In this document: positions 34,140 to 41,783 of the stretch, one piece after another | Layout: each line of letters opens with the position of its first letter | Position numbering within the stretch: position 1 is the first letter of the stretch | Assembly: GCF_009720775.1 (NCBI RefSeq) | Contig: NZ_WNKW01000002.1 | Span: forward strand, 434,001 to 498,000 | Source of the DNA: Pseudoduganella danionis | Lineage (GTDB): Bacteria > Pseudomonadota > Gammaproteobacteria > Burkholderiales > Burkholderiaceae_D | DNA length: 64,000 nt | Direction: 5' to 3' | Position numbers and translations under genes: made by a program | Notes under the pieces: generated by a model | What the model was told of the DNA's origin: nothing | Databases searched by the model: none | The model's input: only the letters and a program-made list of their open reading frames with translations

Positions 34140-34910
34140 TTAGTTACGGTGCATCCAGGTACCTGCGGCGCCCGAATTGACAGCCCGCAGTAACTGCTGG
34201 GCCGAGTTGCTCATAGGGCCATCCAGCCGGCCCTTGTTGGTGACGCGGTCCATGTCCGTGACGCCAAGTTCGTGATCGGTCAGCGCCATCTTTGCTACCG
34301 GCTGCTGACCGGCCGCGGGGGAGATGATGAACAGCGTGTTCTTGTCCCACCAGCGGGCGAATTCTTCCACTGAAAAAACCATGTTGCCGGCCGAAGGATC
34401 GGCCAGAAATACCACGCCGTCGCGGATGCCGCGCAACACGACGAAGTGCTTGAAGCCGGCATAGTCGATCGGCACGATAGCCGGTTCGTTGAGGGCCATC
34501 AGATCCTTGATTTCGGCGCGGAAGCCGGCGCCGGACAGGCCCAGCGAACCGACATAGCGCTTCATGTCGAGCAGCGAGAAGCCGCGCCGCTCGATGATTT
34601 TTTCCTTCTCGCCTTTTTCCAGCATGCCTTCCATGGCCTGCTGTTCGTTGACCATCACGCCGAGGTGGTAGTTGAGGATGGTGACCAGCGCGGCCGAGCC
34701 GCAGCTAAAGTCGAACGCCTGGCGCACGATGTGGCGGTACTTGAGTTCCGAGAACGGTTCCGACTTGAACGATTGCACATAGCTGCCTCCGCCGAGCAGG
34801 GTTTGCGGCATCTCGTACTGGTCGTTAGGCCGGTCTTGCGGCGTATGACGTTCGATCAGACCGCCACCGCCGATGACGGCCGCGAGCACGCCGAGCAGGA
34901 TCATCAGCAT
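34140..34910 (-). CDS. membrane-anchored C39-type cysteine peptidase
   Basis: A protein of 256 residues as drawn. One hydrophobic segment (1-18) is followed by a C39 peptidase domain. The triad is complete: Q64 (oxyanion), C70 in FDFSCGSAAL, H155 in KHFVVL and D171 in ADPSAG. Normal C39 domains sit on ABC exporters and cut double-glycine leaders in the cytoplasm. This one has no ABC part and should face the periplasm. The N-terminus looks cut short: an upstream frame beginning at 35041 with a good ribosome site would join it if a (GC)5 tract were one unit shorter. First gene of the operon. Confidence 0.82.
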   Translation of the reverse strand: MLMILLGVLAAVIGGGGLIERHTPQDRPNDQYEMPQTLLGGGSYVQSFKSEPFSELKYRHIVRQAFDFSCGSAALVTILNYHLGVMVNEQQAMEGMLEKGEKEKIIERRGFSLLDMKRYVGSLGLSGAGFRAEIKDLMALNEPAIVPIDYAGFKHFVVLRGIRDGVVFLADPSAGNMVFSVEEFARWWDKNTLFIISPAAGQQPVAKMALTDHELGVTDMDRVTNKGRLDGPMSNSAQQLLRAVNSGAAGTWMHRN

Positions 34911-35041
34911 GATCAGCCAGCCCGGCTTGCGCGCGCGCAGAGCGTGCGGTGCACACGCATGGCCCGCGCGTGAAACAGGTTTTTCCGGGGCGCAGAGTGA
35001 GCGAGGCCCCGGGGCGTCTGGCGCCCCATTGCTGGTGTCAT
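34911..35041 (-). other. frame-shifted N-terminal extension of the C39 peptidase gene
   Basis: An ATG at 35041 has GGAG 6 nt upstream and opens a 42-codon frame that stops at 34913, 2 nt before the peptidase ATG. The alternating tract (GC)5 at 34929-34938 lies inside it. Removing one GC unit would fuse this frame to the peptidase as ...LCARKPGWLIMLMILL, a basic cytoplasmic stretch followed by a membrane helix. Either the gene is frameshifted or phase-variable, or the base call is wrong. A short coupled leader ORF is the alternative. Confidence 0.5.
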
Positions 35042-35256
35042 GTAGTCTCCATCTTTGCTTATTCGAACGACCGTGCTTTTATTGGGCACTAAGCGTTCGC
35101 GGTTTTTTATTGATGCCATTAACGCACGCATCGGTTCCGTGAGGCATGCAATTTTTTAGAAATGTACCTCTAGACTTTTTCGACACATGCTGTGGTAGCA
35201 GGGACAACTTATTTGCAACATTGCTCTCACTCTCAATGGCTCTCAAGGTCAAGTCG

Positions 35257-35285
35257 TTGGCTTTTTGGGTCAGCGTGAAAAGATA
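35257..35285 (+). promoter_or_regulatory. putative promoter of the exported-protein genes
   Basis: TTGGCT (35257-35262) and AAGATA (35280-35285) are separated by 17 bp. Transcription would start near 35292. The match to sigma-70 is moderate. Confidence 0.35.
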
Positions 35286-35446
35286 GACCGTTGTTCAACA
35301 GGACTTTTAAGATGGAATCACTTAATAGCCAAATATTAAGATTTCACGCACCAAGCAGTGCACCCCGAAACTCCTACCCGGAGGCTAGGAAGGACCTGAG
35401 GAACGTGAGCCCACATTACAAAACCAACACAAACCGGAGATCACAA
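35286..35446 (+). other. long structured 5' leader
   Basis: About 155 nt between the putative start site and the first exported-protein gene hold no good ORF. TCCTA/TAGGA and CTCC/GGAG can pair near 35370-35392, so local structure is likely. I compared it by eye with the c-di-GMP-I riboswitch, whose GCAAA blocks are missing. GGAG at 35435-35438 serves the ATG at 35447. The rest of the 536-bp gap (35042-35256) shows no gene beyond the short peptidase leader frame. Confidence 0.4.
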
Positions 35447-35956
35447 ATGCAAATCGTTAAAACCGCAATCGCAGCAGCCCTGGCATCCTTCGCTTTCTCG
35501 GCTTCGGCCATGACCCCGATTCAAGACGCAGAACTGAGCACCGTTAGCGGTCAGGACGGCGTGTCGATCGCTGCCAATCTGAACATCAAGATTGACTCGT
35601 TCGTCTACACCGATACCGACGCAGTTGATGCCAACGGTCTGGGTGGTGGTTCGGTGAGCTTCAACGGTATCAAAGTGAACGGTCTGATCGCCGCTAACAT
35701 CGACATCCTGTCGAAGAACTCCTTCCTGGCCGCTGCTGGCGCTGCTGGCGTGACCAACCCAGGTACCTTCTACAACGCAGCCACCGGCGGCGACGTAGTT
35801 CAGATCGCTATCCCACAAAGCGTGGTAGCTGACGGCCACTACCTGAACGTGTCGGTCGACTCGATCAAGATGGGCAACAACGCTGCCTCCTTCGGTTCGG
35901 TTGCGATGAACCAGATCGACATGCGCGGCACCACCGTGTGGATCTTCGCACACTAA
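35447..35956 (+). CDS. exported GQDG-motif protein, copy 1 (DUF6160/FilA-like)
   Basis: A 169-residue protein. The Sec signal peptide ends at SASA-MT (residues 21-22), and the mature N-terminus is at once IQDAELSTVSGQDGVS (25-40). That resembles double-glycine leaders (LSxxELxxVxGG) with GQ in place of GG. The body is beta-rich and Asn/Gly/Ala-rich and ends SFGSVAMNQIDMRGTTVWIFAH (quoted once, 148-169 region). I recall the DUF6160/FilA-like group of Acinetobacter as related, which needs checking. ATG 35447 has GGAG upstream. About 95% identical to the next gene. Confidence 0.8.
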   Translation: MQIVKTAIAAALASFAFSASAMTPIQDAELSTVSGQDGVSIAANLNIKIDSFVYTDTDAVDANGLGGGSVSFNGIKVNGLIAANIDILSKNSFLAAAGAAGVTNPGTFYNAATGGDVVQIAIPQSVVADGHYLNVSVDSIKMGNNAASFGSVAMNQIDMRGTTVWIFAH

Positions 35957-35977
35957 TCTAGCTGAGCAACGCAACGA

Positions 35978-36017
35978 ACTGGCCTGACGGGTCTGTAGCT
36001 TGGCCTGTCAGGTCAGT
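35978..36017 (+). terminator. intergenic hairpin between the twin genes
   Basis: ACTG-g-CCTGAC pairs with GTCAGG-t-CAGT around an 18-nt loop. There is no T tract, so it is more likely an mRNA stabiliser or processing site than a terminator. It would favour unequal expression of the twins. Confidence 0.4.
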
Positions 36018-36128
36018 GTAGCAAGCTAGACGGTAATAAAGCTGCGGCCCTAAGATGGCTTAGCAGCACAACAAGTAAGAAAACAAAAACACAACCATAT
36101 TGGTTCACAACATAAACGGAGACTTACA

Positions 36129-36638
36129 ATGCAATTCTTCAAAACCGCAATCGCAGCAGCCCTGGCAACCGTGGCTTTCTCGGCATCGGCCATGACCCCA
36201 ATCCAAGACGCAGAGCTGAGCACCGTAAGCGGTCAGGACGGCGTATCGATCGCTGCTAACCTGAACATCAAAATCAATTCCTTCACCTACACCGATACGG
36301 ACGCTCTGGACGCCAACGGTATGGGCGGCGGTTCGGTAAGCTTCAACGGTATCAAAGTTAACGGTCTGATCGCCGCTAACATCGATATCCTGTCGAAGAA
36401 CTCCTTCCTGGCCGCTGCTGGCGCTGCTGGCGTGACCAACCCAGGCACCTTCTACAATGCTGCGACCGGCGGCGATGTTGTGCAGATCGCTATCCCATCG
36501 AGCGTGGTTGCTGACGGCCACTACCTGAACGTGTCGGTTGATTCGATCAAGATGGGCAACAACGCAGCTTCCTTCGGTTCGGTTGCCATGAACCAGATCG
36601 ACATGCGCGGTACCACCGTCTGGATCTTCGCTCACTAA
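36129..36638 (+). CDS. exported GQDG-motif protein, copy 2 (DUF6160/FilA-like)
   Basis: A 169-residue twin of the preceding product, differing at about nine residues, most of them in the signal peptide (MQFFKTAIAA) and at positions 50-65. The post-signal motif IQDAELSTVSGQDGVS and the C-terminus are unchanged. Many third codon positions differ from copy 1, so the pair is kept similar by selection and not only by recent duplication. CGGAG lies 8 nt before the ATG. Probably an abundant envelope or surface protein, given twin copies and consistent high-expression codons (inference). Confidence 0.8.
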   Translation: MQFFKTAIAAALATVAFSASAMTPIQDAELSTVSGQDGVSIAANLNIKINSFTYTDTDALDANGMGGGSVSFNGIKVNGLIAANIDILSKNSFLAAAGAAGVTNPGTFYNAATGGDVVQIAIPSSVVADGHYLNVSVDSIKMGNNAASFGSVAMNQIDMRGTTVWIFAH

Positions 36639-36651
36639 TTAGCTGAGCTTC

Positions 36652-36679
36652 AACAGCAGCCGCGCAAGCGGCTGTTGTT
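36652..36679 (+). terminator. hairpin after the twin genes
   Basis: 12-nt arms AACAGCAGCCGC / GCGGCTGTTGTT close on a GCAA tetraloop. It is followed by GTCTCTG without a real T run, so partial termination is plausible, which would lower expression of the three downstream genes. Confidence 0.5.
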
Positions 36680-36706
36680 GTCTCTGCGCCTGTCTGCTCT
36701 CTATCC

Positions 36707-37501
36707 ATGAAGATGACCTTGCACTCGCTGTGGCTGTGCGCGGGGCTGATTTTGGCCTGCTGCACGCTGACGGCATCGGCCCAGATGCAGCCGCTGAGCG
36801 AAGCGGAACTGTCCAGCATGCATGGACAGGGTATCGTCGCGATGACCAATACCAGTCTGAATGGCTTTGATTTCAGCAAAGTGTCGCTCGATGCCGACAT
36901 TGCATTGAGCGCTAATCTGCGCAATGTGCGCCTCGGTGAATACACCTACTCGGCACGCAATGGCACGGGCGCCGACTTAGATATTTCGCTGTTGCAGTTT
37001 GGCCGCAGCGATGGCAGCGAGGCCCAGCGTCTGGTACATATTGCCAATCCTTATTTCGAATTCGTCTACCGCAATGCAGCCGATGGCGCCTCGCGCGAAG
37101 CGATCGGCATGCGCTTCGGCTTTGAAGCCATCAGTGGCGACATCGGTATGAAAATCAACACCCTGTCCGGTTCGATGGCCGTGACGGGTATCGCTGCCGA
37201 TGGCAGCACCGTGCAGCTCGACTCGCGCAGCGATGCGCTGGGCGGCAAACGCTGGGATGGTTCTTGCACCGCACCTTGCCTGACGCTGGCGCAGGTGGGG
37301 GGCGTGACGGCCGGCGATGCGAGCGGCCCTAGCCGCGACTTCTGGGTGTCGCTGCTGAAGACTACCGTGCAATTCCCCACCACCAATGGCGCGCCCGCAA
37401 CGGATGCCGCGCAGGCCGGCGTGTGGCTGAACTGGCGCGACAAGCTGCAGGCGCTCAACACCAGCGGGCTGGTGCCCGCCAACCTGCCGAAAGGCCGCTG
37501 A
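36707..37501 (+). CDS. exported GQ-motif protein, larger member
   Basis: A 264-residue protein with a Sec signal peptide (MKMTLHSLWL...TASA-Q, about 26 residues). MQPLSEAELSSMHGQGIV follows (27-44), the same layout as the twin proteins. The mature part is beta-rich. SCTAPC (about 186-191) is a close cysteine pair that could form a disulfide in the periplasm. No known domain otherwise. Its stop codon overlaps the next ATG by one base (TGATG), so it is coupled to the next member. A substrate of the divergent C39 peptidase is inferred from the motif. Confidence 0.7.
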   Translation: MKMTLHSLWLCAGLILACCTLTASAQMQPLSEAELSSMHGQGIVAMTNTSLNGFDFSKVSLDADIALSANLRNVRLGEYTYSARNGTGADLDISLLQFGRSDGSEAQRLVHIANPYFEFVYRNAADGASREAIGMRFGFEAISGDIGMKINTLSGSMAVTGIAADGSTVQLDSRSDALGGKRWDGSCTAPCLTLAQVGGVTAGDASGPSRDFWVSLLKTTVQFPTTNGAPATDAAQAGVWLNWRDKLQALNTSGLVPANLPKGR

Positions 37502-38376
37502 TGCGTAGCGCGCTGGCACACTCGTTTAGCATGACCAAGCTGCTGGCGCTGCTGACGCTAGTGCTAGTCGCACCCGCGCAGGCACTGGAACCGCTTAGCG
37601 ATGCTGCCATGTCAGCCGTGCGCGGACGCGACGGTGTGAGCTTTGACCTGAACGGCTTTGCCATGAGTGGCGATGCGCGTGTTAGTTACACCACACCAAT
37701 AGGCACCACGCTGTATGTGGAAAAATTCAGTGCCTCGCGCAGCGATAATCCGCTGCCGTTTTCCGATCCGTACAGACTCGATATCGTCCCCGGCGCTGCG
37801 GGCCTGGCCGATGTGGTCAACATCGCCTTCCCGCAAAATACCTATGCCCAGCAGCGCTGGCAGATGGCTTACGACTGGGGCATTACGGCCGATGGCGTAA
37901 CGCGCGAACAGAGCAGCGTGGTCATCAAGGATCTGGTGCTGTATGGCGGCGGCCTGCAGTTCACCACGCCGCAAGTCAATGATGGCGTGGCCTTTGGCGC
38001 TGCGCTGCGCATGGATATCGGCCAGTTGTCGCTGCGCCCGCGTGGCCGCACCGATGATACGGAAGCCATGGTGTGGAACGGCATCCACGTGGGGGCTGTC
38101 GACGGCAGCGGCATGTTCACCAACACGCCGTGGATGCTGTCCAATGTGGCGTCGCAGCCGGCCGTGATCAATGCGCTCAGTGATGAAACGGGGCCGCGTC
38201 TGCATATCGGCATCGACTGGCCTGATAGCCGTTATGGCAGCGGTGTGGCGCCGGCCGGCGGCATCGTGGTCGATAATATTTCGTTTGTCAGCCCGGGCCA
38301 GCCTACCGTCGATCTGGGATCGTCGCGCATAGGTTCGATCCAGATTCAGTACCTCGATATCAAGTTCAAGCACTGA
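37501..38376 (+). CDS. exported GRDG-motif protein
   Basis: A 291-residue protein. A Sec signal peptide (residues 1-28, APAQA-L) is followed by LEPLSDAAMSAVRGRDGVSF (29-48), which fits the shared motif with GR at the cleavage-like position. The body is beta-rich, with several Gly/Asp turns, and ends in IGSIQIQYLDIKFKH, similar to the C-terminal strand pattern of the twin proteins. The start at 37501 is fixed by the one-base overlap with the previous stop. It overlaps the next gene in the same way, so three members form one coupled unit. Confidence 0.7.
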   Translation: MRSALAHSFSMTKLLALLTLVLVAPAQALEPLSDAAMSAVRGRDGVSFDLNGFAMSGDARVSYTTPIGTTLYVEKFSASRSDNPLPFSDPYRLDIVPGAAGLADVVNIAFPQNTYAQQRWQMAYDWGITADGVTREQSSVVIKDLVLYGGGLQFTTPQVNDGVAFGAALRMDIGQLSLRPRGRTDDTEAMVWNGIHVGAVDGSGMFTNTPWMLSNVASQPAVINALSDETGPRLHIGIDWPDSRYGSGVAPAGGIVVDNISFVSPGQPTVDLGSSRIGSIQIQYLDIKFKH

Positions 38377-38906
38377 TGGCCGGCCGACTGCTCCCCCTGT
38401 CCCGCATCTGCAAAGCGCCCTGGCATGGGCGGCAGCTTGCTACTGCTAGTGTTATTACCGCTCTGCTGTGGCTGACGGCAGCTAGCGCCAGTGCCGGCAG
38501 CCTGCGTGCGCTCGACGATCAGGAACTGGCCCAGGTCTCGGCGCAGGATGGCATCAGCTTTGCCGCCCATATTTCGCTCAACGATCCGACGCTGGTGGGA
38601 GCGGTCAGCGATAGCCGGCTGTCGCTGGGCTTCAATGGCGACGGGCAGAACCGCTACATTGTATTCAAGAATGTGCGCGGCAAGGTCGACATGTTTGCCG
38701 TCAGCCTGGGTGTGCAGACCCGCAGCGATGGCGGCGGCGATTACATCGCCATCGGCCTGCCCGGCTTTGTGCGCTATACCAATCTGGGCTTCGAATCGCT
38801 GAGCGTACAGAACGATCCGCTGGCGCCCGTCACGGGCAATCTGGGCAGCCTGAATATCAACGGCACCGTGTCCCTGCAGGGACAGGTGCGCTTGTGGTCC
38901 CATTAA
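38376..38906 (+). CDS. exported AQDG-motif protein
   Basis: A 176-residue protein with a long n-region before its hydrophobic core (about 22-38) and SASA-G as signal peptidase site. LRALDDQELAQVSAQDGISF (43-62) is the family motif with AQ instead of GQ. The C-terminus LGSLNINGTVSLQGQVRLWSH parallels the ending of the twin proteins. It is the last gene of the plus-strand set and is coupled to the previous gene by TGATG. It lies 5 bp before the convergent MFS gene with no terminator seen. Confidence 0.7.
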   Translation: MAGRLLPLSRICKAPWHGRQLATASVITALLWLTAASASAGSLRALDDQELAQVSAQDGISFAAHISLNDPTLVGAVSDSRLSLGFNGDGQNRYIVFKNVRGKVDMFAVSLGVQTRSDGGGDYIAIGLPGFVRYTNLGFESLSVQNDPLAPVTGNLGSLNINGTVSLQGQVRLWSH

Positions 38907-38911
38907 CGGGC

Positions 38912-40099
38912 CTAGTCGCGCGCTGCAACGAGCCAGATCACGAAGGCGGTGAGGGGGAAGGCCAGCCCGGTCCACAGCACGCCTTGCCAGCCATGCTGGG
39001 CAAACATCCACGCACCCAGCGACGAACCGACTGCGCCACCGAGGAAGAAGATGGCGATGTACAGGCCATTCAGGCGGCTGCGGGTTTCCGCTGCGAGTGC
39101 AAACAGCGCGCGCTGGCCCGTGACCAGATTGGCCGAGACACCCATATCGAGCACGATGGACGCGAGCACCAGCACCGCCAGTTCCAGCAGCCGGCTGCCG
39201 TGCACCAGCAGGGGCAGGGCAAAGGCGGCCACGCCCAGCAGCAGGGCGGCGGCCGTGGTCGAGTGGCTCTTGCCCTGATCGGCACGGCGGCCGGCGATGG
39301 GCGAGGCGATGGCGCCGGCCACGCCGACCAGCGCGAAAATCGCAACGCCGGTCTGGCTGAGCTGGAAGCGCGGGCCCGTGAGCTCCAGCGAAACGCAGGT
39401 CCAGAACAGACTGAAAGCGCCGAACATGCAGGCCTGATAGGCGGCGCGGCGGCGCAGCACGGGAGTGTCGCGCAGCAGATGCCAGAGCGAGCCGAGCAGG
39501 GCAAAGTAATGCAGGCCCGCATGTGGCTGGCGCTGGGGCAGACGTTTGCGCAGCAGCAGTGCCAGTGCCAGCGTGGCGACGGCGGACAGGATGAAGATGG
39601 CGTGCCAGCCCAGCGCATCGGCCACCAGACTGGCGATGGGGCGGGCCAGCATAATGCCCATCAGCAGGCCGCTCATGACGGTGCCGACGGTCTGGCCGCG
39701 CGTTTCGGGGCGCGACAGGTGGGCTGCGAACGGCACCAGTATCTGCGCGGCGACGGCGGTCAGGCCTATGCAGAAGGCGGCGAACAGAAACAGGCTGGCG
39801 CTGCTGGTGCTGGCGGCGGCCAACAGGGCGGTGGCACAGGCCAGCAAGGCGAGGCAGATCAGGCGGCGGTTTTCCAAGAGATCACCGAGCGGCACGACGA
39901 ACAGCAGACCGAGGCAGTAACCGATCTGGGTCAGCGTGACGATCAGACCGGCTGCACTGGCTGCCAGCCCCGTCGCCTGGCTGATAGGACCGATCAGCGT
40001 CTGGGCGTAATACAGATTGGCGACGATCAGGCCGGTAGCGCTGGCGAGCAGCCAGACCATGCCGGCCGAAATGTCTTGCTGAGCGTGAGACTGGCTCAT
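38912..40099 (-). CDS. MFS transporter
   Basis: A 395-residue major facilitator with twelve hydrophobic segments. The loop 2-3 region reads PLGDLLENRRL, and the second half has SPIAGRRADQG, the matching loop 8-9 motif. The family resembles YgaY/DHA1-type exporters, but the substrate is unknown. No regulator is adjacent. Convergent with the exported-protein genes. Confidence 0.88.
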   Translation of the reverse strand: MSQSHAQQDISAGMVWLLASATGLIVANLYYAQTLIGPISQATGLAASAAGLIVTLTQIGYCLGLLFVVPLGDLLENRRLICLALLACATALLAAASTSSASLFLFAAFCIGLTAVAAQILVPFAAHLSRPETRGQTVGTVMSGLLMGIMLARPIASLVADALGWHAIFILSAVATLALALLLRKRLPQRQPHAGLHYFALLGSLWHLLRDTPVLRRRAAYQACMFGAFSLFWTCVSLELTGPRFQLSQTGVAIFALVGVAGAIASPIAGRRADQGKSHSTTAAALLLGVAAFALPLLVHGSRLLELAVLVLASIVLDMGVSANLVTGQRALFALAAETRSRLNGLYIAIFFLGGAVGSSLGAWMFAQHGWQGVLWTGLAFPLTAFVIWLVAARD

Positions 40100-40163
40100 T
40101 GCATCTCCTACAGTTAGCAGGCGGCAATTCTACCGGTGATCAAAAAATGCTGCTGAGCGTGGC

Positions 40164-40544
40164 CTAGTTTGTCCGGCGCTGCCACAGCCAGTACAGGCTG
40201 CAGGCCGTCACCATGGCGGCACTGACATCCACAGCCCAGTCACCCACGCTGCCATGGCGGTAGGGGAAGAAGATCTGGATGTATTCATCGAGGGCGCCCA
40301 TGGCGGCGATGGTGAGCACGGCTTTCACGGCACGCTGGCGCGGCAGGCCGCTGCCGCCGGTGAACAGCAGAAAGGTCAGGCCCGCGTAGGCGATGCTGTG
40401 CAGGATCAGGCCGGAAGCCACCTGGCCTATGTCCTGGCGCGCGCCGGGCAGTGAACCGAGGATCAGTATCAGCAGGTAGAGTGTGATGGCAGTCCAGTAA
40501 CGCAGGCGGCCGTAGGTGTCGGTGAGGAGTAGTAGCTTGAGCAT
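40164..40544 (-). CDS. VanZ family membrane protein
   Basis: A 126-residue protein with four hydrophobic segments. The VanZ hallmark is present: DEYIQIFFPYRHGSVGDWAVD near residues 85-105. VanZ proteins are linked to teicoplanin resistance in Gram-positives, but in Gram-negatives the role is unknown. It is monocistronic by appearance, with two hairpins in the 323-bp stretch upstream. Confidence 0.85.
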   Translation of the reverse strand: MLKLLLLTDTYGRLRYWTAITLYLLILILGSLPGARQDIGQVASGLILHSIAYAGLTFLLFTGGSGLPRQRAVKAVLTIAAMGALDEYIQIFFPYRHGSVGDWAVDVSAAMVTACSLYWLWQRRTN

Positions 40545-40607
40545 GGTGCGGACAATAGCACGGCTGGCGCGAAAAGAGCGGCTGCGCTTCGGCAGGTATA
40601 AAAAGAA

Positions 40608-40631
40608 AGTGCGCCAGCAAGCCGGCGCACT
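40608..40631 (-). terminator. hairpin upstream of vanZ
   Basis: AGTGCGCC pairs with GGCGCACT, preceded on the plus strand by AAAAAGAA, so on the minus strand the stem is followed by a T-rich tract. It could end minus-strand read-through from the SDR gene. The 323-bp gap 40545-40867 holds this and one more terminator and no ORF. Confidence 0.55.
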
Positions 40632-40734
40632 GTACTTCCGTCATGCTTATCGTGTGCATGTACCGAAGATGGATCCAGTATAGGTAGCGATTGTGACGGC
40701 GTGATGACGCCGCACAAAATATCGGGGCAAAAAA

Positions 40735-40758
40735 AAGCCCGCTGATGAAAGCGGGCTT
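40735..40758 (-). terminator. rho-independent terminator of the SDR gene
   Basis: AAGCCCGC / GCGGGCTT arms with an 8-nt loop, with eight A residues on the left, i.e. a U tract after the stem on the minus strand. It lies 110 bp past the SDR stop codon. Confidence 0.8.
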
Positions 40759-40867
40759 AAAACTATTTTCTTGGAGGAGAATAGTGGAGACAGGTGAGAT
40801 TATGGGTGTCGCGCAGATATTTGTCTAATTGTCGTTTCCGATAACAGACATGCGATTTTTTTATATC

Positions 40868-41632
40868 TCAGTCTTGGACGGCTACAGTGTAGTTGAGCGC
40901 CAGGCGGCCGCCGTCCACATACAGGGTCTGGCCCGTCATATAACTGGCATCGTCGCTGGCGAGGAAGGCCGCAATCGAAGCCACTTCTTCCGGCTCGCCG
41001 CAGCGGCCCATGGGCGTACGCGACAGGATGGTGTGGCGCGCTTCGGGGCTGGCCATCACGGCCTGCTTGGCCAGTTCCGTCAGGATGGTGCCGGGGCCTA
41101 TGCCGTTGACGCGGATGCCGTGGCTGACCAGATTGAGCGACATGACTTTGGTGAGCTGGTTGATAGCGCCTTTCGATACCACATACGGCACCTGATTCGG
41201 AATCGCCAGTTCCGCGTTCACGCTGGACATATTGATGATGCAGCCGCTGTGCTGCTTGACCATTTCGCGCGCCACGGCCTGGCCGCACAGGAACATGGAT
41301 TTCAGGTTGATGCGCAACACGCGGTCGAAATCTTCCTCGCACACGTCGAGGAAATTGGCCGCATGGGTCACGCCGGCATTGTTGATCAGGATATCGATGC
41401 GGCCAAATGCGGCCAGCGTGGCAGCGACCATGGCATCCACATCGGCTTTCTGGCTGACGTCGGCAGCAAAGAAGCGGGCCCGTTCGCCCAGCTCGGCAGC
41501 GGCGGAAGCGCCCTCCGGTTTGATATCGACCAGCATCACGCTGGCGCCTTCGCTGATCAGGCGCTGGGCGCAGGCCAGTCCTATGCCTTGCGTAGCACCG
41601 GTGACGATGGCGACTTTCTGGCTTAATTTCAT
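40868..41632 (-). CDS. SDR family oxidoreductase
   Basis: A 254-residue classical short-chain dehydrogenase. TGATQGIG is the NAD(P) loop, NNAG the structural motif, NMSS and YVVSK the catalytic Ser and Tyr-x3-Lys. Asp at the end of beta-2 (MLVDIKPEG) favours NAD over NADP. The substrate is unknown. The ATG at 41632 (MKLSQKVAIV) is the family start, and the longer frame to 41677 is not supported. It is divergent from pyrF. Confidence 0.92.
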   Translation of the reverse strand: MKLSQKVAIVTGATQGIGLACAQRLISEGASVMLVDIKPEGASAAAELGERARFFAADVSQKADVDAMVAATLAAFGRIDILINNAGVTHAANFLDVCEEDFDRVLRINLKSMFLCGQAVAREMVKQHSGCIINMSSVNAELAIPNQVPYVVSKGAINQLTKVMSLNLVSHGIRVNGIGPGTILTELAKQAVMASPEARHTILSRTPMGRCGEPEEVASIAAFLASDDASYMTGQTLYVDGGRLALNYTVAVQD

Positions 41633-41744
41633 GGTGGGGTCCCGGTTAGATTGAAGGCTGAATTCTATCAGCCTCACGACGCAGTTTTGCCCTGCCAGAG
41701 CGGCTGGCGGCGCAGCAGTTCGGCCGGGGCGGCGCGGTTTTCGT

Positions 41745-41750
41745 TACAAT
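41745..41750 (+). promoter_or_regulatory. -10 box of pyrF
   Basis: TACAAT lies 34 bp before the pyrF start. No convincing -35 box is seen in the GC-rich sequence upstream. Confidence 0.35.
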
Positions 41751-41783
41751 AGAGGGTTTGCAACAGAATAAGAGGGCAGGGCC

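Noticed and set aside
32341..34143. Long plus-strand frame of 600 codons
   Set aside because: It is antisense to the FadL-like and barrel genes, has no family signature, and its composition is that of a shadow frame.
34913..35131. Independent 72-codon gene before the C39 peptidase
   Set aside because: Only the part from 35041 has a ribosome site. The rest lacks coding character, and the peptide is better read as the frame-shifted N-terminus of the peptidase.
35286..35446. c-di-GMP-I riboswitch in the leader before the twin exported genes
   Set aside because: CACGCAC and a CCGAAA-like loop drew attention, but the conserved GCAAA blocks and the overall helix layout are missing.
38894..40117. 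Plus-strand frame of 407 codons rich in Gln and Gly
   Set aside because: It is complementary to the MFS transporter and shows no known domain.
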